The notes below the pieces were generated by a model. The model saw only the letters and a list, made by a program, of their open reading frames with translations. It was not told where the DNA came from and did no database searches. 64,000 bases of DNA from Stenotrophomonas maltophilia (GTDB taxonomy: Bacteria > Pseudomonadota > Gammaproteobacteria > Xanthomonadales > Xanthomonadaceae), in assembly GCF_006974125.1 (NCBI RefSeq), contig NZ_CP037858.1, forward strand, positions 2,108,001-2,172,000. Reading direction: 5' to 3'. Position 1 is the first letter of the stretch. Every line of letters begins with the position of its first letter. Shown here in pieces: positions 53,160-61,432 of the stretch. Made by a program: the position numbers and the translations under genes.

Positions 53160-54200
53160 ATGCTAAATTTTGATAGCGCGGCCCCCTATGACTTGGCGGA
53201 CCAACTGCGCAACCTCGCGTCCCCTTACTTTAAGGTCAACCTGCTTCAACTACGGCAGGCCGTTGTCCGCGGGATGGGCCTAGGCACCATAGCTGGCTGG
53301 GAATTGCTGGCACGTCAAGAACCGCAGTGGCGCGCGCAGTCCTTTGACTACGTCGCCTTCGCCGAGCGTTTGGCCGATCTGACCGGCTCTTGGGACACCG
53401 CGCAGGCGCTGTGGTCGTTGGCCATAGGCGTGCGGCTGGACCTAGCAATTACCAAGTACCCCTTGTCAAGACAACGGATCGAAAAATTCACCGACGTTCC
53501 GTACGAGATTGAGGCGAAACTGGTGGATGTCGATCCGCAGATTGTCGGTTCCGACGCCTTCATTCTGCTCCCCGAGTTCTACTCTGGAAAAGGCTGGGAA
53601 AAATTCCGCGTCGACTCGGCACACTGGCACCGCGCTCCCTTGGAGAAGGCCAATATGCGCCCGGCAGATCGGGCATCGGGGCGCAATACGCGAGTTGCCA
53701 AACTGAAAGATGCCACCTGGACCGGCGGACTGTTCGTCTACTCGCACGATGACCAGCAAGATGACACCGACTGTCGTCGCAATGTCACTGCGGCACTGTC
53801 GCGCAGTTTGCTCTCCTCAGTAGCGCCTGGCCTGCAGTGCACGATCTACCACCCGGAACACTATGACGAGGGCGCGTACCGAATCGTGGTTCGGCTGAGT
53901 CCGCCGATCATCAAGGCAATTGCTTCGTCGACTTTCGCCTTCCAGCTGCCGCGACCGCAAGGCTGGAGTCTCATGATGGAGCACGCCAACATTGATCACA
54001 GGGAAGGTCGCCCAACTGGAAGCGTGGGTGGCAAGTTTGTCGACGGGCTCTGGCTCTGTGACCTTTACCCTCATGGCGATCCGACCAATCCCCGTGCGGA
54101 GCTCAACAAGGTCAAGTCAGGGCTGCTGGGGACCATCTATAAGCAACTTGAACGCCACGGAGTTCGCTTCGTTGAGCACATAGCTCAAGCTCAAACCTAA
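53160..54200 (+). CDS. large hypothetical protein of unknown family
   Basis: A 346-residue soluble protein (MLNFDSAAPYDLADQLRNLA start). A helical N-terminal third (WELLARQEPQWRAQSFDYVA) is followed by alternating strands (YEIEAKLVDVDPQIVGSDAF) and a C-terminal beta-rich part with YRIVVRLSPPIIKAIASSTF and VDGLWLCDLYPHGDPT. There is no signal peptide or membrane helix. I do not recognise the fold. Starts at TTG 53139 and GTG 53148 are also open. Intact amid pseudogenes, it may be under selection. No operon partner lies nearby. Confidence 0.65.
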   Translation: MLNFDSAAPYDLADQLRNLASPYFKVNLLQLRQAVVRGMGLGTIAGWELLARQEPQWRAQSFDYVAFAERLADLTGSWDTAQALWSLAIGVRLDLAITKYPLSRQRIEKFTDVPYEIEAKLVDVDPQIVGSDAFILLPEFYSGKGWEKFRVDSAHWHRAPLEKANMRPADRASGRNTRVAKLKDATWTGGLFVYSHDDQQDDTDCRRNVTAALSRSLLSSVAPGLQCTIYHPEHYDEGAYRIVVRLSPPIIKAIASSTFAFQLPRPQGWSLMMEHANIDHREGRPTGSVGGKFVDGLWLCDLYPHGDPTNPRAELNKVKSGLLGTIYKQLERHGVRFVEHIAQAQT

Positions 54201-54390
54201 AGCGGAAGCCTCCGAAAAGCGTACGCCACTGACCTTCAAGAAGATGGCGCATGGCGCCAAGCGGTGAGTCCAGTCGTTGGTCGCAGGACGTGATGTAGGG
54301 CGCAAAGAAGGCCCCATTGCTACTGCTTGGCGCGGTTTGGACGTGGTCCAGGGAGACGGGAGCAACGTGGCTCCCGTCTCTGAGCGACAG

Positions 54391-55106
54391 TCATCCGAGT
54401 ATAGAAGATACGACTCTGGGCCTGCAGACCGGTTCAGCGCCTCGTTGAACCTTCTGTTCGCCACGATCGCTCGGTTGAGCGAGCGACCGGGGAGAGCAAG
54501 GCTCTGGATGGCTACGGGCATCAGCTTGTGAACTGATGACTTGCAATGCCTGAGCAGTGTGCTGAGGAAAATTGCGGATGAGGCGACTTCGGGCCTCAAC
54601 GGCGAGGATCGGACCGAAGCTCGGTTTCTCCCAGCGCCATTTGCGTTCCAAGTCCTGCATCGAAGACCCCAATGGGTAGCGGACCTCTCTTGTGCCACCG
54701 ACGATTGGGTAATCCAAAGAGTCGTGAATGTGGCCATGGATCCAGAGATCAGACTCGCCGATCATCGATCCCAAGTCTGAGGCGAAGTCAGCCGAGAGCG
54801 GATGATCACTGTAGCGATCCAGTGTGGAATGTCACATGGCTCGTTTCTAGCCTGATCGATCTCTTCCTTTGGCGTATCAAGGTTCTTTCGTGGACGTGTG
54901 GCTCTTGAGGACATAGATCACCGACAAGTTCTCAATGACGCGCTAAGGCCCAGCCACTGATCGCTTGCCAACTTCGAGATCACCGGCAAGTGCAATAGCG
55001 TCAGGTTGCCTTCGCTCCAAAATGGGCGGAACTGCGTATAACCCATCGCGGGCCACCGCGGGCGCGTCCCGCCACACTTCGCGATGCAGATCGTCGACGC
55101 AGAGTG
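54391..55106 (-). pseudogene. metallophosphoesterase remnant
   Basis: Two minus-strand pieces belong to one calcineurin-like phosphoesterase. The N-terminal piece (54945-55030) reads PPILERRQPDAIALAGDLEV, with the metal-binding GD. The C-terminal piece (54650-54840) reads SDLWIHGHIHDSLDYPIVGG, with the GHxH metal site. The middle is out of frame, the first metal motif is degenerate and the 3' part drifts into unrelated sequence. It lies downstream of the intact HAD gene. Confidence 0.6.
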
Positions 55107-55109
55107 ACC

Positions 55110-55586
55110 TCACGACTTCATACCCTCCCGCCGGCAGGGCGGTAGAGAGCCAGATGCCAAGGCCTCTATCCGCTCCTCTAAGCATCGCTTCGCAATCAGG
55201 AGCCCCTCATCCTCAGCCAGGTAGGGCGAGCCGAACAATGGTACTTCGACCCACAGTACCTCCTGACCTGGATGGACATAGGCCGCGTGGTCATCAAACA
55301 GAAGGGCTTCTCCCAGAGTTGGCGATACGAACGTCAGATCCTTGGTGCGACCACTCCAAGTCGTGTAAGCGAGCTGGACGAACCAATCCGGCGCCTTGCC
55401 CTCCGAGACTAGTAATGCGGCGATCCGACGAAAACGCATCTCGTCCACCGTCGTGAACATTACAAGCTGATCGAACTGTCCCTGCGCGTACTGTAAGAAC
55501 TCGTACAGTCCCGGCCGCGGGATCTGACTGACAGCATTGGAGATCAGGGTGCCCTCTAGGTCGAGGGCCAGAATAGATGGACGCAT
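55110..55586 (-). CDS. HAD-like hydrolase (NLI/FCP1-type)
   Basis: A 158-residue phosphatase-fold protein. Motif I is DLEGTL (residues 9-14), so the second Asp of the usual DxDGT is Glu. Motif II is VMFTTVDEMRFRRIAALL, and motif III/IV appears as LLFDDHAAYVHPGQEVLWVE. The order and spacing fit the NLI-interacting-factor branch of the HAD superfamily. The substituted acid may reduce phosphatase activity. It precedes the metallophosphoesterase remnant on the same strand, so the two were probably a pair. Confidence 0.75.
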   Translation of the reverse strand: MRPSILALDLEGTLISNAVSQIPRPGLYEFLQYAQGQFDQLVMFTTVDEMRFRRIAALLVSEGKAPDWFVQLAYTTWSGRTKDLTFVSPTLGEALLFDDHAAYVHPGQEVLWVEVPLFGSPYLAEDEGLLIAKRCLEERIEALASGSLPPCRREGMKS

Positions 55587-55795
55587 GTGCTAGTCCTCGG
55601 AATTGGGCATATCCACCCTATCTGTGGCCTGTCGCCCCGGCTGAGACTGGCCGTCGTCATAGGTCCTGCGAATGGTGCGCCAGCCAGCGCCACCTGTCCA
55701 CGGCGTGAGCCTGCTGGTACGCCCCCTCCCAGGGGTTCAGATGCGCTCATTGAGTGCATCACCAGCCAAGCGGCTCCACCCAGGGAGCCGCATGG

Positions 55796-56590
55796 TCAAA
55801 TGTCCGAGTAGCTTTCGGCCTCCTTGAGGCTCTTCTCGTACGCAGCGATCTGCTTGCCATAATCGCCGGACAGATAGGGCTTATCACTGTAGTCCAAGGC
55901 TGTGGCGGGAAGGGCTTGGAGCACCACGCGACGCTGGGGAGCATTGCGGATCTCCAAGGTCGTCCACGACTCATCGCCTCTCACAAATCCGACGTTGAAT
56001 GTGGCGTCACGCTGCCGATCTGCCGCCAGCCCCCCGACCGAACGAAAGTCGCTAGTCAAAGTCGACACAGCCACCGGCGTATCCGAGCCATTCAGGTAAA
56101 GACTGGCGCGCCAGTTGATCTGACTCAGCGGCAGCTTTGAAGCATTGATCAAGGTAGCTCTGATCGTCGGCTTGATACCAAAGAACCCGCTACTGAGGGT
56201 TAGCTCGGTGTCCCTGGCGATGACCTTGGCTAGTTCGTCCATCGTGGCAGCCTCAGCGGCGGCCTTGGCCTTCAAAGCTTCGATCTTTGATGGGTAGGAT
56301 TGCTTGACCTGCTTGACCTCACCCCGAATCACCTGACGAACTGACGCATTGAGATAGGCCTGATGGAGCTTGGGCAAATTCATGTCCGACACGGCCCAAT
56401 TGAACGCAGCCCGCTCGTGCTCACTCAGCCCCTTGCTGATCTGTTCAAGTCCGGAGTTGTATTCCTGCTTGGACCCACCAGTGACCAATGCCTTATCCGC
56501 TGCGCCACCGCAACCAGAAAGCGCAAGCACCATGGTTAGCGACAGCCCCACCAGCGCCGCCGCTCTCGATCTAGAACTCATCTGACTCAC
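55796..56590 (-). CDS. lipoprotein (DUF6694-like)
   Basis: A 264-residue protein with a lipoprotein signal (VLALSGCGG, Cys at residue 27). The mature part starts helical (LEQISKGLSEHERAAFNWAVSDM, then an Ala/Lys-rich coiled coil near 110) and ends in a beta-rich domain (IRATLINASKLPLSQINWRA, then YLNGSDTP). I associate it with DUF6694-type lipoproteins, from memory. GTG 56590 has GGGGCGGAT upstream; ATG 56581 is the alternative. It is divergent from an XRE gene across the AGATATCT boxes. Confidence 0.75.
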   Translation of the reverse strand: MSQMSSRSRAAALVGLSLTMVLALSGCGGAADKALVTGGSKQEYNSGLEQISKGLSEHERAAFNWAVSDMNLPKLHQAYLNASVRQVIRGEVKQVKQSYPSKIEALKAKAAAEAATMDELAKVIARDTELTLSSGFFGIKPTIRATLINASKLPLSQINWRASLYLNGSDTPVAVSTLTSDFRSVGGLAADRQRDATFNVGFVRGDESWTTLEIRNAPQRRVVLQALPATALDYSDKPYLSGDYGKQIAAYEKSLKEAESYSDI

Positions 56591-56615
56591 ATCCGCCCCT
56601 GTTTGAGAGGCCTAA

Positions 56616-56653
56616 AGATATCTGGTTTTTAGATATCTGAGAACTAGATATAG
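56616..56653. promoter_or_regulatory. three AGATATCT-type boxes at 15-bp spacing
   Basis: AGATATCT at 56616 and 56631 and AGATATAG at 56646 are each 15 bases apart. The first two are perfect palindromes. They lie between the divergent lipoprotein and XRE genes, a typical self-operator position for a small HTH regulator. Confidence 0.55.
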
Positions 56654-56683
56654 CTTCAGAGGCCGCTCAAGCAAGGCGCGCCT

Positions 56684-56938
56684 GTGGCCAAGTCGATCCA
56701 TCGCAAGGAGTACATCGCTCTGATCGAGGCTGTGCGCAGCGCCAGGATCTCGGCTGGCCTGACGCAGGCCCAAGTGTCTGAGCAGCTTGGCAGAAGCCAG
56801 TCCTTCATTAGTGATGTCGAACGCGGCAAACGTCGTTTGGATATTGTGGAACTGCGTGACATCGCCCAACTGTCTGGCCTGACACTGGCAAGCCTGGTCG
56901 CTGACTTTGAGAGCCGCCTCAAGGCTTTTCACGGCTAG
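56684..56938 (+). CDS. small XRE-family regulator
   Basis: An 84-residue protein that is almost entirely one HTH domain: LIEAVRSARISAGLTQAQVS, then EQLGRSQSFISDVERGKRRL and LRDIAQLSGLTLASLV. The start is GTG (MAKSIHRKEY). It probably binds the AGATATCT boxes upstream and controls itself and the divergent lipoprotein gene. Its stop at 56938 is followed by 439 bases with no gene. Confidence 0.85.
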   Translation: MAKSIHRKEYIALIEAVRSARISAGLTQAQVSEQLGRSQSFISDVERGKRRLDIVELRDIAQLSGLTLASLVADFESRLKAFHG

Positions 56939-57377
56939 CCGCGTTCCCGCCACCCGCTCGTCTTGGGACTATCCAAGCCCTCAGCTACTACCGCAACCTC
57001 AAGTGCAGCGCTCAGAATGTGCTCAGCCGAGGCATACCGTCGCGCTGGTAGTGCAAGGATTCAAGGAAAGGCCTTAGGTACATTCTGTCGGTCCAATTCT
57101 TCAATTGGCAGAGAGATCACGGGGTGCTGTGACCTTGCTAGATTGCCGCGAGTGGTGTCGACTGATCACCCATCGGGCAGTCGCTTGGACGTTCACTGGC
57201 AGGGAACCTGCAGATGCCAGTAGCGAGATGGCGTCCATCGCCGGCAACGACAACTTCACCCGCAAGTTGGCCAATGCAAAGCGAGGGCGCATTGAGTTCA
57301 ATGTCTAGCAGCAGGGAACTATCGTTGGTGACCTCGATGTTAGCGGCTTTGATCGTAAGCGCCTTGCCTCATAGTAC
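56939..57377. other. 439-base stretch with a possible coding remnant
   Basis: No supported gene. On the minus strand (about 57140-57365) one frame reads NIEVTNDSSLLLDIELNAPS, then AGEVVVAGDGRHLATGICRF, and stops. It looks like the tail of a lost protein lying just downstream of the ParS/MbcA-like gene, where a RES-type toxin would be expected. I do not see RES motifs in it. Confidence 0.4.
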
Positions 57378-57842
57378 TCAGTGCATTTCAGTCTGATCTG
57401 GCCCATCGATAGCTGGTGATTGGGCATCTAGCCGTCCTTCAGCCTCCAAGTACTCTCGGATCGCGGCCAGATCATCGACACTTCCACTGCACATGAGCGC
57501 TAGAGCTGGGGCACCGTTGAACAATCTTGCGTTGTTGGGCCGACGGATCCAGCCATCAGCCTGTGTCCGGTTGGGAAATATTGTGTGTAGCGCTCGATAG
57601 ATGCCCAGAACGTAGCTAATCCTTTCGAGAGCCTCCTGCTGGAGTCCCTCGACAACCCCTGTCTGTGCCAATGCGAGAACAACATCTTCGGGCTGGCCAA
57701 GAACTGCACCCTGCTCAACTATGCTCAGGGACCATGCGTTGGCGATCTGGCTGAACGATCGCAGGGCCGGCCCAGCAAGGGCAGAATCGATGCCGACAAT
57801 ACGCATGCTCATTCGCTCAGCCTGTGAAGTCACTGCGCACAT
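57378..57842 (-). CDS. MbcA/ParS/Xre-type antitoxin (DUF2384 domain), orphan
   Basis: A 154-residue protein. The C-terminal ~65 residues match the MbcA/ParS toxin-binding domain: ERISYVLGIYRALHTIFPNR, then WIRRPNNARLFNGAPALALM and DLAAIREYLEAEG. The N-terminal part would be the helical DNA-binding or dimer region. These antitoxins pair with RES-domain NAD-consuming toxins, normally encoded directly downstream, but no RES gene is present here. ATG 57842 is my choice; ATG 57911 is also open. Confidence 0.75.
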   Translation of the reverse strand: MCAVTSQAERMSMRIVGIDSALAGPALRSFSQIANAWSLSIVEQGAVLGQPEDVVLALAQTGVVEGLQQEALERISYVLGIYRALHTIFPNRTQADGWIRRPNNARLFNGAPALALMCSGSVDDLAAIREYLEAEGRLDAQSPAIDGPDQTEMH

Positions 57843-58004
57843 GCTACCGCCAATTGGTTCGATCAATTGTCCACATTGAAAGGACAATGGGCCCCGATCG
57901 CTGGCTCTCATGAACGAACGGCCGTCCTGGCCGTGAAGAATGAAAACTCAATTAACGAGACTGCGTACCGCTAATGATGGAGAGGCCCCCCGTGTACTGG
58001 CCGC

Positions 58005-59963
58005 ATGACTGATCTAACCGACTTCCCCGACGACACCCGCGTGTACTTCATCCGTTACATCGACGGTTACACCCAGCCACACAAGGGAACGGAGTCCACG
58101 TCTGTCAGGTGCTACTTGGCGCCCATTCCACATGGTTGGGGGTCAGATCCATCTAAACTTGATGATCGTCAGATCGCGCGTCTGTTCTCTGACAAGAATC
58201 CTGAGGGTTTCATCTGCACCATCTTCGCGGGGTCACTAGCAACCTACGTTGCAGGGCAATGCTTCATCCGCGGAGAGGATGGCAGGGGTGTCTATGCCGG
58301 AATGCTGACTCCGAAGCAGCGAAAGCTGGGCAATGCCTTGGCCTTCGGCGAGGAGTCCAGGCTGTACAAGGAGTACGAGGAAGACCACGAGAGCGGGCTA
58401 TTCCCGTCCACCAAAGTTGGGGAGCGCTCCACGGGCGAGGCCGTTGTCGCACTTCCCCAATCCCAGTTGTACCTTCAGGAAGCACTGAATTTCGATTCCA
58501 GAATCCTGGTGGCCAGAGACACGAGGAGCCGAGACGAGCAACATCAGATTGAGTACATCATCCCCAGGACCGTGATCTTCCGGGCGTTCTACGCGTTCAA
58601 TTCCACCATTGCAGACATCTTCACCGCCGGGCCGTGGAGTACCGTCAGGTCCAAGGCCATTTCCGAGCAGGAGTTCGCCGGACACGTTACCGGCATCGAT
58701 GAGCAAGGCGGCTACTGGAAGATCGTACTTGCGTTGGGCATGACGTTGGATGATGGTCCAATGATGGCCCTCTTCCGGTTTGATCACTATGCAGAGACCC
58801 GGGCCAAGCGCATTCACGAGCCCATTCTGAGAGCCCAACTGGACGCTGCCACCTGGGGCGCCGAGGAGTCGCGTTGGTGCTCCAGTGCCGAGATCCCGTT
58901 GAACCCGTTCTTGGGACCATACAAAGGCACCGTATCTGGCTACTTCTTGAACCGCCGCAAGGACGGCGGGTTCGCCGGCAGGACTTTCCTGGTGACAGCG
59001 ATTCACCAGATGTCCTTCTCAAAGCGACTCCCGGCAATCGCTACGATCCTGGTCAATGATGCCACCGAGGGTGAGAAGGTCATTCATACGGGAGGACCTA
59101 GGCCACACAACAATGGTAATAGGCCTCGATCGCCTCGTCCTAATGGCAAACCGACGGTAGACACGCATGAGGCTACCGAGCGGAAGCCAGGGTTTGATAT
59201 GCCCTCCATCTCCTTCGCTTTCCATCCGAAGCCAAAGATCATCCGGCTCAAAAAGGATCAGAGCTTCAAGTACAGTTCCAAGCGAAAGAAGGACAATGAG
59301 GAGCCCACCACAGAGATTTCTGGCGGCCGAAAAGCCGGCAAGCAAGAGGATCTCAGCCACGCCCACAGTGCCCATGAGAAACGCGAGGCATCGGAGTTGC
59401 TGACTGAACTGATGGCGATTCTGAAAGTACTCAAGACGAAGGGGACCATTGCAGAGTACAGGGTCGTCGCCCCCGTTGACTCCGAGCAGCGCGTCCAAGT
59501 TGGCGCCTACCCTTGTTGGAACTTCCTGGGCGAGGACGAACGCAAGGAAGTCCGCATTGGAAAAGCTGGTTGGGGAACGCGATCTTGGATGTACCTTCAG
59601 AAGGCAGATTCACACTACAGAGCCCTCGCTCGCACAGCATTTGTAATCAGACTGTCGCTGCCCAATGGCCTTGCGGGCCTATGGATTGAGGTCGAGAGAA
59701 GAAGCAAGAGAGACAAGAGCAATGAGTCCATTGCGTCGGCGTTTGTCGTTTCAGACGATCTCGCTATCCGAGCAGAGACGCAGGCTGCACTCAGCATCAT
59801 CCGATCGGTTCAGGGCGCCTCGCTAGCCAAGGCATTTGAAAGGAAAGGACGCGTCTGCTACACCCACCCTCACTACATGGAGAAGCCAGGTAGCGATAAG
59901 TGGAGCTTGGCGCCATTGGAGGCCTTCCTGAAATCGATAGGCAACGGTCAGGCCCAACCATAG
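58005..59963 (+). CDS. TnsE-like protein of a Tn7-type element
   Basis: A 652-residue soluble protein. By comparison with remembered Tn7 TnsE (538 aa) the layout corresponds. IIPRTVIFRAFYAFNSTIAD resembles the TnsE HIPQLELARSLFLINS segment. A block after ESRWCSS precedes a basic linker (ISFAFHPKPKIIRLKKDQSF, then KYSSKRKK). The C-terminal domain starts ELLTELMAILKVLKTKGTIA, like TnsE FDELLSILKTKF. TnsE steers Tn7 to replicating DNA and mobile plasmids. No tnsABCD is in the window. The assignment rests on motif order and weak similarity, so an unrelated defence protein remains possible. Confidence 0.5.
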   Translation: MTDLTDFPDDTRVYFIRYIDGYTQPHKGTESTSVRCYLAPIPHGWGSDPSKLDDRQIARLFSDKNPEGFICTIFAGSLATYVAGQCFIRGEDGRGVYAGMLTPKQRKLGNALAFGEESRLYKEYEEDHESGLFPSTKVGERSTGEAVVALPQSQLYLQEALNFDSRILVARDTRSRDEQHQIEYIIPRTVIFRAFYAFNSTIADIFTAGPWSTVRSKAISEQEFAGHVTGIDEQGGYWKIVLALGMTLDDGPMMALFRFDHYAETRAKRIHEPILRAQLDAATWGAEESRWCSSAEIPLNPFLGPYKGTVSGYFLNRRKDGGFAGRTFLVTAIHQMSFSKRLPAIATILVNDATEGEKVIHTGGPRPHNNGNRPRSPRPNGKPTVDTHEATERKPGFDMPSISFAFHPKPKIIRLKKDQSFKYSSKRKKDNEEPTTEISGGRKAGKQEDLSHAHSAHEKREASELLTELMAILKVLKTKGTIAEYRVVAPVDSEQRVQVGAYPCWNFLGEDERKEVRIGKAGWGTRSWMYLQKADSHYRALARTAFVIRLSLPNGLAGLWIEVERRSKRDKSNESIASAFVVSDDLAIRAETQAALSIIRSVQGASLAKAFERKGRVCYTHPHYMEKPGSDKWSLAPLEAFLKSIGNGQAQP

Positions 59964-60283
59964 CTTGGTCGCACCATGCACCATAGCCCCCCCTTCCGCT
60001 ACGGCGTCTCCCCATCGATCGCGATCATTGCCACCGAACGCATCAGGTAGAGGAGAGCTTGCGTGACCGATGCGGCCATGGCCCCAATGAACCTGTTAGG
60101 CTTGATCGACTCGGAGGTCAGTTCAGGGTCAAATCTGCCCGTCGATTAGCGCTAGGCCGCTCCGGATCAAGCCCCAAGAAGGCGCCCGAAATCCTCTCAA
60201 ATTATTGAATTTTCAATATTTTTCTCAAATCAGCCAAATTTTTTGGGCAGGCAAACGGCTCCTAACTGGGCCTAGGTCACAAA
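59964..60283. other. gene-free region with an A/T-rich block
   Basis: No supported gene. The segment 60190-60245 is very A/T-rich and includes the palindrome ATTGAATTTTCAAT (60204-60217). It may be a regulatory region for the promoter at 60284. Confidence 0.5.
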
Positions 60284-60312
60284 TTGACACCCCGTTCCCG
60301 ATGTCCGATACT
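60284..60312 (+). promoter_or_regulatory. sigma70-type promoter
   Basis: TTGACA (60284-60289) and GATACT (60307-60312) are separated by exactly 17 bases. The -35 box is perfect and the -10 matches four of six. An A/T-rich block lies 40-90 bases upstream. Transcription would start near 60319. Confidence 0.55.
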
Positions 60313-60318
60313 GCCGGC

Positions 60319-60535
60319 ACTCGGCTCGAGTGATGCATCGCTCGCCGAGACTGACTGTCAGTGCACCGAATCGATCGATGCTGCACTGATGGAACTTTTA
60401 TGGCGCCCAAGGGCCGGAAGAGTGCTGCTAGGTTCTCTCGTCCGGACGACGTCATCGAAGGTTGGAACTTAGCTTATAAAAATGAACGTTGATGTTGGAA
60501 AGGCCGTTACTTACTATGGGTAACGGCCTTTTCGT
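60319..60535 (+). ncRNA. candidate structured RNA or attenuator leader
   Basis: The ~217-base span contains a first hairpin: CTCGGC (60320) pairs with GCCGAG (60344-60349), inner GAGTGA with TCGCTC, loop TGCA. A second pairs CAGTGCA (60359-60365) with TGCACTG (60382-60388). The 3' end is a perfect 12-bp stem AAAGGCCGTTAC/GTAACGGCCTTT (60499-60531) followed by TCGTTTT. That final hairpin looks like an intrinsic terminator and covers the likely ATG of the next gene (60516). It could be a free small RNA or a leader that controls the operon by premature termination. Confidence 0.45.
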
Positions 60536-61418
60536 TTTGGCATCCAACAAGGAATTTGGTGTGGAAAGCGCAGCCATTTGGAAACCCATCCTCCAGCAGA
60601 TGTTGAGAGGTCAGCCTCCCGAACCTGCAGCTCGGCTCCTTCAGCGGTTGGCCAAGAGCCCCGAGGCCAAAGCACTTGGAGGCTTTGACTACAAGCGGAT
60701 GGGCTTTCCGCGGTTCAAGAATTTCCTGGATGCCTGCTCCGACGTTCTGGATCAGCACATCAGCGCTCATGGCGACATGCTGGTCTCGCTCCGCGGAACC
60801 AAAGTTGATGCCCGCTCGGAGGCAGTGCGTCCGGCTCCTTCTTCAATTCGAAGTGACGTCTGGATAGCATTCTCCAACCCCGATCCCAATCGCATCAGGT
60901 TCATCAATCGCACTACCGGCGAGGTCATGCACCACGTCTTGGCTGCCGGCGAAACGGTAGATGGCATCCGCCCGGGCCAGGACTGGGTTCAGATTGAACC
61001 GGTGGCTGCAGACGTCCAAGCCTCCTGGATGCGCGAGTTTGCAGCACAGACTGAGGGCGTCAATCCGGAGGACCATGCAGTACTCGGACAGTCGTACAGG
61101 ACTTACGCCAGCGCCGTCTTCGCAAAGGAACTCGGCCCTCTAGGCAAGCAGTGGACCAAGTTCCGCACTGCAAAGATGGTCGAAGCGATTCAGAAGTGGT
61201 CAGCAAGGGTCAACATCGCCCTGGCAACACTCACCCCTGCGGCTACCAATCGTTCAGAGGCAACTGCGGTTGAAGCACCCAAGCAGGAAGCAGTCACCTC
61301 TGGCCTGTCTGCCAGAGCGCGGGCGCTCAAGCTCATGGATGCCCTCACCGACGAAGAGATATCCAGCACTCTGGTACCGCTCATGGCTTCGATCATCATG
61401 GTGAAGGCACAGCGCTAG
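60516..61418 (+). CDS. LOTUS/OST-HTH-like protein, first gene of a four-gene operon
   Basis: A 300-residue soluble protein. The N-terminal ~85 residues look like an OST-HTH/LOTUS winged helix (WKPILQQMLRG, then GFDYKRMGFPRFKNFLDACS and DMLVSLRG). The middle (SDVWIAFSNPDPNRIRFINR) and C-terminal parts are unassigned. LOTUS domains elsewhere bind RNA, including G-quadruplex RNA. The start is uncertain: ATG 60516 lies in the loop of the terminator-like hairpin; ATG 60492 and TTG 60489 are upstream in frame. It precedes the next gene by 14 bases. Confidence 0.7.
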   Translation: MGNGLFVLASNKEFGVESAAIWKPILQQMLRGQPPEPAARLLQRLAKSPEAKALGGFDYKRMGFPRFKNFLDACSDVLDQHISAHGDMLVSLRGTKVDARSEAVRPAPSSIRSDVWIAFSNPDPNRIRFINRTTGEVMHHVLAAGETVDGIRPGQDWVQIEPVAADVQASWMREFAAQTEGVNPEDHAVLGQSYRTYASAVFAKELGPLGKQWTKFRTAKMVEAIQKWSARVNIALATLTPAATNRSEATAVEAPKQEAVTSGLSARARALKLMDALTDEEISSTLVPLMASIIMVKAQR

Positions 61419-61432
61419 CAGGAGATCCAAGG

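Noticed and set aside
57100..57310. RES-domain toxin next to the ParS/MbcA-like antitoxin
   Set aside because: No RES Arg/Glu/Ser pattern is visible in any frame and the longest minus-strand piece is under 80 codons with a stop.
60319..60535. Retron RNA
   Set aside because: The folded segment is followed by LOTUS-like and AlbA_2-type proteins, with no reverse transcriptase in the region.
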